Source: Methylophilaceae bacterium | Lineage (GTDB): Bacteria > Pseudomonadota > Gammaproteobacteria > Burkholderiales > Methylophilaceae | DNA: 36,263 bases | Reading direction: 5' to 3' | Assembly (NCBI GenBank): GCA_006844635.1 | Contig: SPJO01000127.1 | Coordinates: forward strand, 1-36,263 | Part shown: positions 8,114 through 16,967 of the stretch, piece by piece | Position numbering within the stretch: the stretch's first letter is position 1 | Layout: the number at the start of each line of letters is the position of its first letter | Position numbers and translations under genes: made by a program | The notes under the pieces: generated by a model | Databases searched by the model: none | The model's input: only the letters and a program-made list of their open reading frames with translations | Told to the model about the DNA's origin: nothing

Positions 8114-8488
8114 CTATTTTGTTTTCTTAGCTGCTTCATCAGCGTAGTACTGACGAACAGTCTTCATATCTTTCTCACGCGCCCATTTAATAATCTCATC
8201 GAATGCTGGCGCGCCAATTTCGCCTTGTTGCGCATGGATAGCTGCTTGCTCACGAATCACCAAAATACCTGGTATTTTTTCTACTTCAAAGTACTCAGCA
8301 ATTTCTGGATCTTTTTCTGTATCAACCATGCCGAATACGATATCTTTATTTTTCTCTGCAGCTGCTTCGAACGTTGGTGTGAATGCGACACATGGATCAC
8401 ACCAAGGTGCCCAAAAGTCCACAACCACAAAATCATTACTCTCTATCGTCTCTTTAAAGTTTGCTTTGGTGAGGGTTAGTACCGCCAT
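8114..8488 (-). CDS. thioredoxin-like protein with WCDPC active site
   Basis: This 124-residue protein has the thioredoxin fold pattern VVVDFWAPWCDPC, with the redox cysteines at 30 and 33. It also has a cis-proline loop (KIPGILV) around residue 76. The motif is WCDPC, not the canonical WCGPC, and an acid between the cysteines should change the redox potential. No signal peptide is seen, so it is cytoplasmic. A charged tail (residues 108-124) extends beyond the minimal fold. It is the last gene of the pirin/YceI/old yellow enzyme/nitroreductase operon and probably serves redox homeostasis with them. It could also be a housekeeping thioredoxin that is only adjacent. Confidence 0.88.
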   Translation of the reverse strand: MAVLTLTKANFKETIESNDFVVVDFWAPWCDPCVAFTPTFEAAAEKNKDIVFGMVDTEKDPEIAEYFEVEKIPGILVIREQAAIHAQQGEIGAPAFDEIIKWAREKDMKTVRQYYADEAAKKTK

Positions 8489-8524
8489 AATATTTCCATG
8501 AATGTTAATTAAAGCGATATTTTA

Positions 8525-9124
8525 TCAGATGATTGGCTGATTCCACTCACCATTAAAAAACAGCTCGCCCAATGGACGGCGTTGCCTAGGGCTCATTTCA
8601 CGTTCTTTGGCTTCCCCTTCGAGCGTGTCGACATCGGCCGCGTAACCGACAGACAACATTGACATGGTTTGATACTGCTCAGGGATATTGAATGCCGTAC
8701 GTGCTTTATCACCATCATAACCACCCATTTGATGCGTCATCAAGCCCAAACTCGTTGCTTGCAAGCATAAGCTTACAGCAGCAGCGCCTGTATCATAAGC
8801 CCCCCATCGGTTAGGCTTTTGGTTATGGTTAAACTGCGTGTCTGCGCAAACTAATACAAGCACTGGCGCATCTTTCGCCCACGTCTGATTGCCGGGCACA
8901 ATACAATCAAATGCTTTCTGCCAAGCCGCCGCATCTTGATTTTTGTCCCAAACAAGAAAACGCCAAGGCTGATCACCAAAACAAGATGGCGCCCATCTAG
9001 CGGCTTCTAACAGGCTAATAATTTGATCATTTGAAACCGCTTTATCAGCATCATAAGCACGCCCGCTCCAGCGGTTAGCAATAATGTCATGAATCGGCAC
9101 CTGAGTGGTTGCTGGTTTTTGCAT
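8525..9124 (-). CDS. nitroreductase family protein
   Basis: The 199-residue FMN enzyme begins with the RWSGRAYDADKAVS region that positions FMN phosphate. AARWAPSCFGDQPWRFLVW follows at about residues 41-60, a standard nitroreductase signature. The LQATSLGLMTHQMGGYD helix and a late RRPLGELFF are also typical. Such enzymes reduce nitro groups, quinones or enones with NAD(P)H in the cytoplasm; the true substrate is unknown. It lies 28 bases after the old yellow enzyme gene and 36 before the thioredoxin-like gene, on the same strand. Confidence 0.9.
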   Translation of the reverse strand: MQKPATTQVPIHDIIANRWSGRAYDADKAVSNDQIISLLEAARWAPSCFGDQPWRFLVWDKNQDAAAWQKAFDCIVPGNQTWAKDAPVLVLVCADTQFNHNQKPNRWGAYDTGAAAVSLCLQATSLGLMTHQMGGYDGDKARTAFNIPEQYQTMSMLSVGYAADVDTLEGEAKEREMSPRQRRPLGELFFNGEWNQPII

Positions 9125-9152
9125 TGATTAATTCCTATCGTAACGATTGATT

Positions 9153-10235
9153 TTATAAAGCAGGGTAATCAGTATAGCCTTTTTCTACCCCTTCAGCGCT
9201 ACCATAAAACGTGTTTGGATCGGCTTCGTTCAATGGTGCATTTTGTGCAAAACGTGCTACTAAGTCTGGGTTAGCGATAAACGGCACACCATAAGCCACG
9301 CAATCCGCGTGACCATTAGCAATCACTGTATTACCGCGGGCTTTATCATAACCGAGATTTGCCATATATTGCCCTTTGTATCGTTGGCGGAATGATGCAA
9401 AATCAAAAGGGTCAGCTTTCCCTCCTCCATGAATACCACCTTCAACTACATGTAAATATGCCAAATCAAATGGATTCAACGCGCTTGCCACATAGTCAAA
9501 CATCTCTTGCGGCTGACTATCTTTCATATCATTAAACGGATTCACTGGGGACAATCGCACGCCTGTTTTATCGGCACCTATCACTGATGTAACCGCTTCT
9601 ATTACCTCAATCAGCAAACGTGACCGATTTTCGTAACTACCGCCATAGTCATCTGTCCGTTGATTACTTCCATCACGTAAGAACTGGTCAAGCAAATAAC
9701 CATTTGCGGCATGAATTTCAACCCCGTCAAAACCTGCCTGAATCGCGCATTTTGTTGCGTATGCATAGTCATCCACAATAGCCGGTAACTCTTCAACCTG
9801 CAGTGCACGAGGTGTCACATAATCTTGCATCCCTTCATAAGTAAAAGCTTGGCCCGCTGGTTTAATAGCAGAAGGCGCCACAGGCAAAACGTTATTAGGT
9901 AACAAGCTCGGATGCGAGATGCGGCCAACATGCCATAACTGGATAACGATTTTGCCACCTTTGGCATGCACAGCATCTGTCACCAACTGCCAACCCGCTA
10001 CTTGTGCATCGGTATAAATACCCGGCAGCCCAGGGTACCCATGCGCCATCGCAGAAATTGGCGTTGCTTCCGTCACGATTAACCCTGCACTGGCTCGTTG
10101 CTCGTAATAGCAAGCATTTACAGCATGAGGCACACCACCCTCACCGGCCCTATTTCTAGTCAGCGGGGCCATTACAATTCTATTATCGATTGCAATGCTC
10201 CCTAACTGTCCTGAAGAAAATAAATCATCCGTCAT
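9153..10235 (-). CDS. old yellow enzyme family NADH:flavin oxidoreductase (NemA-like)
   Basis: The 360-residue TIM-barrel flavoenzyme starts with LFSSGQLGSIAIDNRIVMAPLTRNRA. It carries the QLWHVGRISHP segment and HAANGYLLDQFLRDGSN near residue 180, which holds the substrate-binding His/Asn pair. RTDDYGGSYENRSRL follows. These are textbook features of the NemA/XenB/OYE group, which reduces activated alkenes, maleimides, nitrate esters and quinones with NAD(P)H. Neighbours are YceI (11 bases upstream) and a nitroreductase, all on the minus strand under a divergent LysR gene. This suggests an electrophile or quinone detoxification operon. Confidence 0.93.
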   Translation of the reverse strand: MTDDLFSSGQLGSIAIDNRIVMAPLTRNRAGEGGVPHAVNACYYEQRASAGLIVTEATPISAMAHGYPGLPGIYTDAQVAGWQLVTDAVHAKGGKIVIQLWHVGRISHPSLLPNNVLPVAPSAIKPAGQAFTYEGMQDYVTPRALQVEELPAIVDDYAYATKCAIQAGFDGVEIHAANGYLLDQFLRDGSNQRTDDYGGSYENRSRLLIEVIEAVTSVIGADKTGVRLSPVNPFNDMKDSQPQEMFDYVASALNPFDLAYLHVVEGGIHGGGKADPFDFASFRQRYKGQYMANLGYDKARGNTVIANGHADCVAYGVPFIANPDLVARFAQNAPLNEADPNTFYGSAEGVEKGYTDYPAL

Positions 10236-10246
10236 GTCTTTTTCCT

Positions 10247-10825
10247 TTACTTCGCTTTTATACCTTCAATGAGTAAATTCACCTCAATATCGTCGCCGAC
10301 AGGTGCGTTATCTTTCTTCATCCAAGTAAATCCATAATCAGAGGCCTTAATCACAGTACTCGCTTCAAAACCTGAACGTGTACCACCCCATGGGTCAGCA
10401 CCAAAGCCAAGGACTTTAAATGGCATTGAAATCTCTTTCGTCACGCCATGCAACGTGAAGTCGCCTGTAATAATACCCTCGCTCGCTGATATTGCCTTTA
10501 CCGATTTACTCACAAACGTTATTTCACCAAAATCGACCGCATTTAAATAGTCAGCCTTTTTGATATGATCATCACGTTTTGCCAAACCAGTATTCACACT
10601 GGCTACTTTAATGTTGGCATTCACGCTTGAGTTTTCCAGCTGTTGGCGATCAACTTTAATCACACCAGTAATATCAGTAAACGTACCTGATGTTTTGGCA
10701 ACAATATGTCGAATCGTAAAGTTAGCGAAACTATGTTTCGCATCAATATTGTAGGTTTCTGGTGCAGCGAGTGCTGCACTGCTCATTAAACAAAAACTAA
10801 CGAAACCGATGAGTTGTTTTTTCAT
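10247..10825 (-). CDS. YceI family periplasmic protein
   Basis: From the ATG at 10825 the product is 192 residues, with a signal peptide MKKQLIGFVSFCLMSSAALA and mature start APETYNID. The longer frame to 10873 is rejected because GGGAGA lies just upstream of 10825 and the signal peptide begins exactly there. The body is a YceI lipocalin-like barrel: YNIDAKHSFANFTIRHI, then SGTFTDITGVIKVD, ITGDFTLHGVTKEI and the closing NLLIEGIKAK. YceI proteins bind long isoprenoid lipids such as quinone-like molecules in the periplasm. It sits between pirin and old yellow enzyme genes, consistent with a quinone or electrophile theme. Confidence 0.93.
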   Translation of the reverse strand: MKKQLIGFVSFCLMSSAALAAPETYNIDAKHSFANFTIRHIVAKTSGTFTDITGVIKVDRQQLENSSVNANIKVASVNTGLAKRDDHIKKADYLNAVDFGEITFVSKSVKAISASEGIITGDFTLHGVTKEISMPFKVLGFGADPWGGTRSGFEASTVIKASDYGFTWMKKDNAPVGDDIEVNLLIEGIKAK

Positions 10826-10888
10826 TGGATAGTCTCCCAAAAAGTTAAAAATATGTCGGGTATTCAAAATCATGATTTAACGGATTCA

Positions 10889-11590
10889 CTACAGAGGTAA
10901 ATCGAACCACACCACTTCAGCATCTGACTCTGCCGTTATCTGCAAGTTCGCCTCACCTTCAATTTTTGCCGCATCTCCCGCCTGCAATACTCGCCCATTC
11001 AGTATCACAGTACCTTTGGCAATTTGTACATAATGGCAACGTGCACTAGCCAACATTTCTACCAAACTAGATCCAGCATCTAATATGGTTGCATATAAAT
11101 AAACATCTTGATGAATAAATAAAGCCTCACCTTTAACACTGGGTGATGCAATCAAACACCATTGATTATGTTTACGTTCAGTAGAGAAATGTTTGTCTTC
11201 ATAACTGGGCGCTAGACCTGTTTCTGCTGGTAGCAACCAAATTTGCATTAAGTGAACAGGCGCATCTTCGGAAGCATTATATTCACTATGCCTGATGCCT
11301 GACCCTGCTGTCATCCGCTGGACATCCCCCGCACGAATAACAGAACCATTGCCCATACTGTCTTGATGTCGCAATGCGCCCGATAAGATATAAGTCACAA
11401 TTTCCATATCGCTGTGTGGGTGCTCAGCAAAACCGCGGCCAGCTTCAATGACATCTTCATTGAGTACCCTTAACACTGAGTACTGCGTATGCGCTGAATC
11501 TTGATAGCCAGCAAACGAGAAGGAGTGCCTCGCTCTTAACCATCCATGGTCAGCAGTGCCTCTTTCTTCTGATTTTCTAATGGTAATCAT
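10889..11590 (-). CDS. pirin family protein (YhhW-like)
   Basis: The 233-residue bicupin opens with RKSEERGTADHGWLRARHSFSF, then has the metal-binding GFAEHPHSDMEIVTYILSG around residues 53-72. GDVQRMTAGSGIRHSEYN follows at about 87-105. These histidines and a glutamate are the pirin metal site. Bacterial pirins often act as quercetin-2,3-dioxygenase-like or redox-sensing proteins. It is the first gene of the minus-strand redox operon and is divergent from the LysR gene, with 101 bases between them. No good ribosome site precedes the ATG. Confidence 0.92.
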   Translation of the reverse strand: MITIRKSEERGTADHGWLRARHSFSFAGYQDSAHTQYSVLRVLNEDVIEAGRGFAEHPHSDMEIVTYILSGALRHQDSMGNGSVIRAGDVQRMTAGSGIRHSEYNASEDAPVHLMQIWLLPAETGLAPSYEDKHFSTERKHNQWCLIASPSVKGEALFIHQDVYLYATILDAGSSLVEMLASARCHYVQIAKGTVILNGRVLQAGDAAKIEGEANLQITAESDAEVVWFDLPL

Positions 11591-11598
11591 GCTAATTG

Positions 11599-11613
11599 TT
11601 CAATATGGTTGAA
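11599..11613. promoter_or_regulatory. candidate LysR-type operator between pirin and LysR genes
   Basis: The divergent intergenic region holds a perfect dyad with arms TTCAA and TTGAA around a 5-base centre. It contains the T-N11-A pattern of LysR-type operators. It lies 9 bases upstream of the pirin start and about 80-93 bases upstream of the LysR start. That would fit autoregulation of the LysR gene and control of the redox operon. The assignment is inference from position and symmetry. Confidence 0.45.
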
Positions 11614-11691
11614 TTAGTTAGTGCATAATATATTGAATAAAATCGTTTTGATATTAGATAATTTTGCTTAACTTAATCAATTTATTTGAAT

Positions 11692-12606
11692 ATGGCTATT
11701 AAACTCTCCATTGAAGCGTTAGAAGTCATTGATGCTATTGCTCGCAAAGGTAGTTTTGCTGCAGCAGCAGAAACGCTTTATCGCGTGCCTTCCGCCTTGA
11801 CTTACACAATTAAAAAACTAGAAGAGGATTTAGGGGTTAGCCTATTTGACCGCAGTGGTCATCGCGCTAGCCTAACGAATGCGGGTGCAGAGCTACTCAA
11901 AGAAGGACGGCACTTACTCGACGCGGCACAAGCTATAGAGTCTAGAGTCAAACGAATTGCAACAGGCATAGAAACAGATATCAGCATTGCCATGAGTGAC
12001 TTATTTAGCAATGATGCAATATTTAAGCTATTAGAACGCTTTTATGCCCAAGATTTCGGCACACGAATCAAACTCTCTCGCGAGGTATTTGGCGGCAGTT
12101 GGGATGCACTGATTTCAGAACGTGCTGATATTTCTATCGGTGCGCCAGGTGATATACCACCTGGCGGTGGTTACGCAACTAGAATCATCGGTAATCTTGA
12201 ATTTGTATTTGCAGTGGCACCACACCATCCTCTAGCCATGCAAGCTGAGCCACTCAGTAGCACAGAAATCGCAAAACATCGCTCAGTTGCCGCAGCAGAT
12301 AGCTCGCGCAACTTGCCGCCACGCACTTCTGGCATTCTCTCTGGACAAGATGTATTGACCGTGCACGACATGCAAAGCAAAGTAGCCGCTCAAATACAAG
12401 ACTTAGGCATTGGCTACCTACCGATTACGCTGGCAACTCATTACGCCAACCAAGGTATGCTTGTGCTTAAAGCGGTCGATGAACCAAAACTTAAAGCACC
12501 AACCTATTTAGCATGGCGTAATACGTCGAATAAGCAGATGGGTAAAGCACAGCAATGGTTATTGAAAGAATTTGAGAAAATTACGCTAGATGAATTAATG
12601 ATGTAA
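11692..12606 (+). CDS. LysR family transcriptional regulator
   Basis: From ATG 11692 the product is 304 residues. An upstream in-frame TTG at 11686 would add two residues, but the family starts close to IKLSIEALEVI. Residues 1-60 form the winged helix-turn-helix (AIARKGSFAAAAETLYRVPSALTYTIKKLEEDLGVSLFDR). The rest is the periplasmic-binding-like effector domain (about 90-290). It is divergent from pirin-yceI-OYE-nitroreductase-trx, and LysR regulators usually control the divergent neighbour. The inducer is probably a redox-active or electrophilic compound, by context only. moxR follows 39 bases later on the same strand, so read-through is possible. Confidence 0.9.
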   Translation: MAIKLSIEALEVIDAIARKGSFAAAAETLYRVPSALTYTIKKLEEDLGVSLFDRSGHRASLTNAGAELLKEGRHLLDAAQAIESRVKRIATGIETDISIAMSDLFSNDAIFKLLERFYAQDFGTRIKLSREVFGGSWDALISERADISIGAPGDIPPGGGYATRIIGNLEFVFAVAPHHPLAMQAEPLSSTEIAKHRSVAAADSSRNLPPRTSGILSGQDVLTVHDMQSKVAAQIQDLGIGYLPITLATHYANQGMLVLKAVDEPKLKAPTYLAWRNTSNKQMGKAQQWLLKEFEKITLDELMM

Positions 12607-12645
12607 TGGCACAATAAAAAGCTCGCACCTACAAGACACGCACAC

Positions 12646-13536
12646 ATGCATCCAACAGTAGAAAACATTACGCAGTCTATTAACCAAGTCATCTTGGGCA
12701 AGCATCAACAAGTCAGGTTAGCACTGACATGTTTATTAGCAGGTGGCCACTTACTCATTGAAGATTTGCCCGGCATGGGAAAAACAACATTAGCGCATGC
12801 ACTAGCACAAGTGTTTGGCTTGGCATTTAGCCGTGTGCAGTTCACAAGTGATTTATTACCAGCAGACGTACTTGGTGTGTCCGTTTACGATCGCAATACT
12901 TCCAGTTTTCAATTTCACCAAGGTCCTATTTTCAGTAATATTTTGCTTGCTGATGAAGTTAATCGCGCCACACCCAAAACACAAAGTGCTTTATTAGAAG
13001 CCATGGAAGAGTATCAAGTTTCTGTCGATGGTGACACCTTACCGCTACCAAACCCTTTCTTTGTTATTGCCACACAAAACCCTAAACATAATATTGGCAC
13101 ATTCCCGCTACCAGAGTCCCAACTGGACCGTTTTTTAATGCGAATTTCTTTAGGATATCCCGACCCAGCTTCTGAGAGGTCTCTACTAAAAAAACAAGGT
13201 GGGCGAGCGCTTGACCAAAAACCAAGCACTATTTGTAGTAGTGAATCATTATTAAACCTGCAATCAGCAGTTGAAAAAATTCATGTATCTGATGCAGTGC
13301 TTGATTACTTACAAGCACTCATTCAACACACGCGCACAGAGCTTGATACAGGCCTATCGCCTCGCGCTAGTTTAGGCTTAAGAAAATGCGCACAAGCATG
13401 GGCTTTGTGCGAAAACCGCGATTATGTCATACCTGAAGATATACAAGCGGTCTTCCCAAGCATTGCCACACATCGTCTTGAAGAGGACAGCAACACCAAC
13501 ATTGCAGAAAAAATAATCCAAAACGTTGCTATTTAA
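12646..13536 (+). CDS. MoxR family AAA+ ATPase
   Basis: The 296-residue protein has a Walker A motif in LLIEDLPGMGKTTLA (about residues 40-54) and a Walker B in NILLADEVNRATPKTQSALLEAMEE (about 99-123). VIATQNPKHNIGTFPLPESQLDRF provides sensor and arginine-finger regions. LSPRASLGLRKCAQAWAL lies near the C-terminus. MoxR ATPases act as chaperones in maturation of partner proteins. Here the partners are likely the DUF58 and transglutaminase proteins encoded immediately downstream (3-base gap). Confidence 0.93.
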   Translation: MHPTVENITQSINQVILGKHQQVRLALTCLLAGGHLLIEDLPGMGKTTLAHALAQVFGLAFSRVQFTSDLLPADVLGVSVYDRNTSSFQFHQGPIFSNILLADEVNRATPKTQSALLEAMEEYQVSVDGDTLPLPNPFFVIATQNPKHNIGTFPLPESQLDRFLMRISLGYPDPASERSLLKKQGGRALDQKPSTICSSESLLNLQSAVEKIHVSDAVLDYLQALIQHTRTELDTGLSPRASLGLRKCAQAWALCENRDYVIPEDIQAVFPSIATHRLEEDSNTNIAEKIIQNVAI

Positions 13537-13539
13537 GTC

Positions 13540-14505
13540 ATGCTTGAGGCACTTCAAAAACTGAATCATGCATTTAAACAACGCTTAAAAGCACTGTTTC
13601 GTGTGGCGAAAAGTGTTAATAAGGTTGCCACTTTAAATGCCCGACAAATCTATATACTCCCTTCTCGCTGGAGTTTATTTTACCTATTATTGCTACTAGC
13701 ACTATTAATTGGCGCCATTAATTACACGCTAAGTTTAGCTTATGCTGCCACTTTTTTATTAGCAGCCTTAGCCAATGTTGCCATGTTACATACATGGCGT
13801 AATCTTGCTTATTTAGAAGTTTCTATCAACCATGCGAAACCAGTGTTTGCTGGCGATCTTGCGGAAGTTGAGGTTAAAGTGCGTGATTTAAAAAACCGCA
13901 GTAGATATGCTATTTGTGCGAATTTTCAAGACGAAAGATCAACAACACAATCAATCAATGCGAATACAAGCGAAATATTTACCTTACCTTTAACAACCCA
14001 CCACCGTGGCTATTTAAGCATGCCGCGATTACGTTTGCATACGGAGTTCCCGCTAAGCTTATTTCATGCCTGGGCGGTTGTAAAAACTGAAGAGAAAATA
14101 TTGGTATATCCCAAGCCAAGTGGTGATGCTCTAGTCATACCAAACGGCATTGACCCGGATAGCAAAGGTAATCAGTCAATGCTTGCTGGTGATGAAGATT
14201 TCACAGGACACAAAACTTATCAATTAGGTGATTTGCCAAGCAAAGTAGACTGGAAAGCCTCAAGTAAAGGCATGGGTATGTTTAGTAAACAATACAGTGG
14301 TGAAGCGTCAACTAGCCTTTATTTTGATTGGGCACAGACAACTGGTGATACAGAAGCGCGCATCGCACAACTGACACGCTGGGTGGTTGATGCACAAGCA
14401 GCTCAGTTAACGTACGGCTTAAAGCTCAACGGCCAAATTCAATTCATGCCAAACAATAGTAATAACCACTATCATGCATGTTTGAAGGCACTAGCGACAC
14501 GATGA
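13540..14505 (+). CDS. DUF58 domain membrane protein
   Basis: The 321-residue protein has a basic N-terminus and two membrane helices (about residues 46-63 and 65-82). A DUF58 region follows, with EDFTGHKTYQLGDLPSKVDWKASSK near residue 225, the family signature. DUF58 proteins occur with MoxR ATPases and transglutaminases in a three-gene set. Their molecular role is not settled. It ends with an ATGA overlap into the next gene. Confidence 0.9.
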   Translation: MLEALQKLNHAFKQRLKALFRVAKSVNKVATLNARQIYILPSRWSLFYLLLLLALLIGAINYTLSLAYAATFLLAALANVAMLHTWRNLAYLEVSINHAKPVFAGDLAEVEVKVRDLKNRSRYAICANFQDERSTTQSINANTSEIFTLPLTTHHRGYLSMPRLRLHTEFPLSLFHAWAVVKTEEKILVYPKPSGDALVIPNGIDPDSKGNQSMLAGDEDFTGHKTYQLGDLPSKVDWKASSKGMGMFSKQYSGEASTSLYFDWAQTTGDTEARIAQLTRWVVDAQAAQLTYGLKLNGQIQFMPNNSNNHYHACLKALATR

Positions 14506-16472
14506 CGCAGAAGACACTATCATCGCATCACTTGTACTGGCTTCTAGTGAGCTTAGGCTCAGCACTCGCTTTGCATAGTATTCATTTGCCAATATGGATT
14601 ACCGTAACCACTGCTGGACTTGGCATTTGGCGCTACTTTATCGATAAAAAGCATTGGGCCTTACCTAAACTACGCTGGCTTATCCTGCTTACTTTGTTAA
14701 TTTGTATCGGGCTATTATTCAGCTATGGTAGTAGCTTCGGCCGTGATGCAAGTGTGAGCCTGCTTTTGATTATGTCTGGCATGAAGTTATTAGAAACCAA
14801 AACGGTTAGAGACTACATCCTCATCATCAGTATTGCTTACTTTATTGTGGCGAGCACTTATGTTTTTAGTCAAACTGCAAGCACGTTTTTACTCAGTTTA
14901 ATTCCACTCACACTGCTGACTGCAACATTGGTACAAACCAGCCTGCCACAGACACTCAACAGCAGGCTTGCATTCAAGTTAGCTGGCAAAATGCTTTTGC
15001 AATCCATACCACTAATGCTTGTCTTGTTTGTACTCTTTCCACGTCTACCAGGCCCCATATGGGGCATCTCAAAAGATGCCTACAGTGGCATGACTGGTCT
15101 GGATGATGTGCTTGAGCTTGGCGATGTTGGTCATCTCATCCGCAATAGTAGTGTTGCTTTCCGCGTGCAATTTGATGAAAATATTCCATCAGCCAACCAA
15201 TTGTATTGGCGAGGACCCGTCTTGTGGCGGCAACAACAGAATCAATGGCTGACGACAGAGAGTAATGTACCTTTATCACATGAATCATTGATGACCACAG
15301 GTATTCCTATTGATTACACGATTACTTTGGAGCCACATAATCGCCACTGGTTGCTATTGCTGGATATGCCAACCAAGCTTCCTGACTTAGCGACATTACG
15401 TCATGACTATACAGCCGTTGCTAAATCACCAGTCAGAACACGTATCCGCTATCAAGCGACATCATCAGGCCAATACACATTGAGCAGCGAGCTCAGTCCA
15501 CAGCAACGCAAAATAGCATTAGCCATTAATCGCGACAACAACCTTGAAGCCATCAGCCTAGGCCAAAGCTGGGCGCAATTGCCAGCGGATGTCATCATCA
15601 ATAAAGCATTAAAAAAGTTTAATCAAGAACCCTTTGTTTACACGTTAAGGCCGCCACGACTTTCAAGCAACGCCATTGATGACTTCTTATTTAAAACGCA
15701 AAAAGGATTTTGTGAGCATTATGCAAGTAGCTTTGTTTTTTTAATGCGTGCAGCCGGCGTACCTGCACGTATTGTTACGGGATATCAAGGCGGGGAAATT
15801 AATCCAAATGGCAACTATCTTATCGTTCGTCAATCTGACGCTCATGCATGGGCAGAAGTTTGGCTCAAAAACAAAGGCTGGGTGCGCATTGATCCAACCG
15901 CTGCCGTAGCACCAGAGCGTATTGAACAAGGCATTGAAGAAGCGTTAACTGAAATGGATGAGCTACCAATTTTTGTTCGCCAAAATGCCACCTGGCTGAA
16001 AAAAGCCTACTTGAACTGGGATAACATTAATAACACCTGGAATCAATGGATTCTAGGTTATGACAATAAACGCCAGCTTGCTTTCTTAAATAAGCTTAGT
16101 GGAGAAAAACTGAGCTTATCAGATATCGCTATTAGCATGATTGTCGCCATGTTAGTAATGATGTTAGTCACTGCGGTACTACTATTAACAAAAAAACAAG
16201 GCAAGCCTAGCTTGGTTGATCGGCAATACGCTCAACATATCAAACAATTAAGCAAAATAGGCGTTCAACCCCAAATAGGTGAAGGCTCTGTTGACTTTGC
16301 TTATCGCATTGGTCAATTACTACCCAAGCAAGCCAAACAAGCAATTAACATTGCAACCCTTTATAATGAGTTGAAATATGGCCCACTACAAAATAATTCG
16401 CAAATGCGCCAAAGCAAGCAGTTACAATTACTCAAACAAATGATTCAAACCTTTCACCGTTCAAAAGCATGA
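14502..16472 (+). CDS. TgpA-like membrane transglutaminase
   Basis: I place the start at ATG 14502 (656 residues), which overlaps the DUF58 stop as ATGA. An ATG at 14478 would add eight residues. The first about 190 residues hold several membrane helices, followed by a periplasmic transglutaminase-like domain. The catalytic triad is visible: Cys404 in GFCEHYASSF, His448 in SDAHAWAEVWL and Asp464 in GWVRIDPTAAV. A further helix (about 539-561) leads to a cytoplasmic tail with a DUF4129-like ending. It completes the moxR-DUF58-transglutaminase set. TgpA in Pseudomonas is essential; the substrate is unknown. Confidence 0.92.
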   Translation: MTQKTLSSHHLYWLLVSLGSALALHSIHLPIWITVTTAGLGIWRYFIDKKHWALPKLRWLILLTLLICIGLLFSYGSSFGRDASVSLLLIMSGMKLLETKTVRDYILIISIAYFIVASTYVFSQTASTFLLSLIPLTLLTATLVQTSLPQTLNSRLAFKLAGKMLLQSIPLMLVLFVLFPRLPGPIWGISKDAYSGMTGLDDVLELGDVGHLIRNSSVAFRVQFDENIPSANQLYWRGPVLWRQQQNQWLTTESNVPLSHESLMTTGIPIDYTITLEPHNRHWLLLLDMPTKLPDLATLRHDYTAVAKSPVRTRIRYQATSSGQYTLSSELSPQQRKIALAINRDNNLEAISLGQSWAQLPADVIINKALKKFNQEPFVYTLRPPRLSSNAIDDFLFKTQKGFCEHYASSFVFLMRAAGVPARIVTGYQGGEINPNGNYLIVRQSDAHAWAEVWLKNKGWVRIDPTAAVAPERIEQGIEEALTEMDELPIFVRQNATWLKKAYLNWDNINNTWNQWILGYDNKRQLAFLNKLSGEKLSLSDIAISMIVAMLVMMLVTAVLLLTKKQGKPSLVDRQYAQHIKQLSKIGVQPQIGEGSVDFAYRIGQLLPKQAKQAINIATLYNELKYGPLQNNSQMRQSKQLQLLKQMIQTFHRSKA

Positions 16473-16936
16473 CGATCAATCAACAATTTATGCTAGAAGC
16501 CATTTCACTGGCAAAACAAGCTGCCTCTGAAGGCGAAGTCCCAGTGGGTGCCATTGTCGTTAAAGACGGTGAAATTATTGGCCGCGGTTACAACACGCCT
16601 ATTGGCAAGCATGACCCAAGTGCGCATGCTGAAATTCAAGCTTTAAGAGATGCTGCGCAAAAGCTTGGCAACTACCGTTTGGTTGATTGCACGCTCTACG
16701 TCACTTTAGAGCCTTGCGTGATGTGCTCAGGGGCCATTCAACATGCTCGGATTGCTCGGTTGGTTTATGGTGCCAACGACCCCAAAACCGGTGCTTGTGG
16801 TAGCGTGGTGAACTTGATGGCAGAAGACAAACTCAACCACCATTGCGAAGTCACTAGTGGGGTCTTAGCAGACGCTTGCGGCGAAATCCTCAGCGCATTT
16901 TTTAAACAACGTCGCGCCCAACAAAAAACCCGCTAA
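16469..16936 (+). CDS. tadA: tRNA-specific adenosine-34 deaminase
   Basis: The 155-residue zinc deaminase carries His53 and Glu55 in SAHAEIQAL and Cys83 and Cys86 in LEPCVMCSGAIQHARI, the complete active site. ANDPKTGACGSVVNL is the TadA C-terminal signature. It converts A34 to inosine in tRNA-Arg(ACG), allowing it to read CGC and CGA codons. The start overlaps the transglutaminase stop (ATGA). Its own stop codon lies within the terminator stem that follows. Confidence 0.95.
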   Translation: MTINQQFMLEAISLAKQAASEGEVPVGAIVVKDGEIIGRGYNTPIGKHDPSAHAEIQALRDAAQKLGNYRLVDCTLYVTLEPCVMCSGAIQHARIARLVYGANDPKTGACGSVVNLMAEDKLNHHCEVTSGVLADACGEILSAFFKQRRAQQKTR

Positions 16937-16950
16937 AAAGCGGGTTTTTT
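16923..16950. terminator. rho-independent terminator overlapping the tadA stop codon
   Basis: The stem CCCGCT/AGCGGG with an AAAA loop is flanked by A6 and T6 runs. It can therefore work for tadA on the + strand and for the convergent YccA gene on the - strand. The tadA TAA at 16934-16936 straddles the end of the left arm and the loop. Confidence 0.9.
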
Positions 16951-16967
16951 CAGTAGTAATGATTTAA

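Noticed and set aside
8096..8479. 127-codon open frame on the + strand opposite the thioredoxin-like gene
   Set aside because: It is antisense to a clear gene, Cys/Phe-rich in an implausible way and starts inside a terminator.
10826..10873. 16-residue N-terminal extension of the YceI protein
   Set aside because: The ribosome site and signal peptide both point to the ATG at 10825; the extension would put charged residues before the signal.
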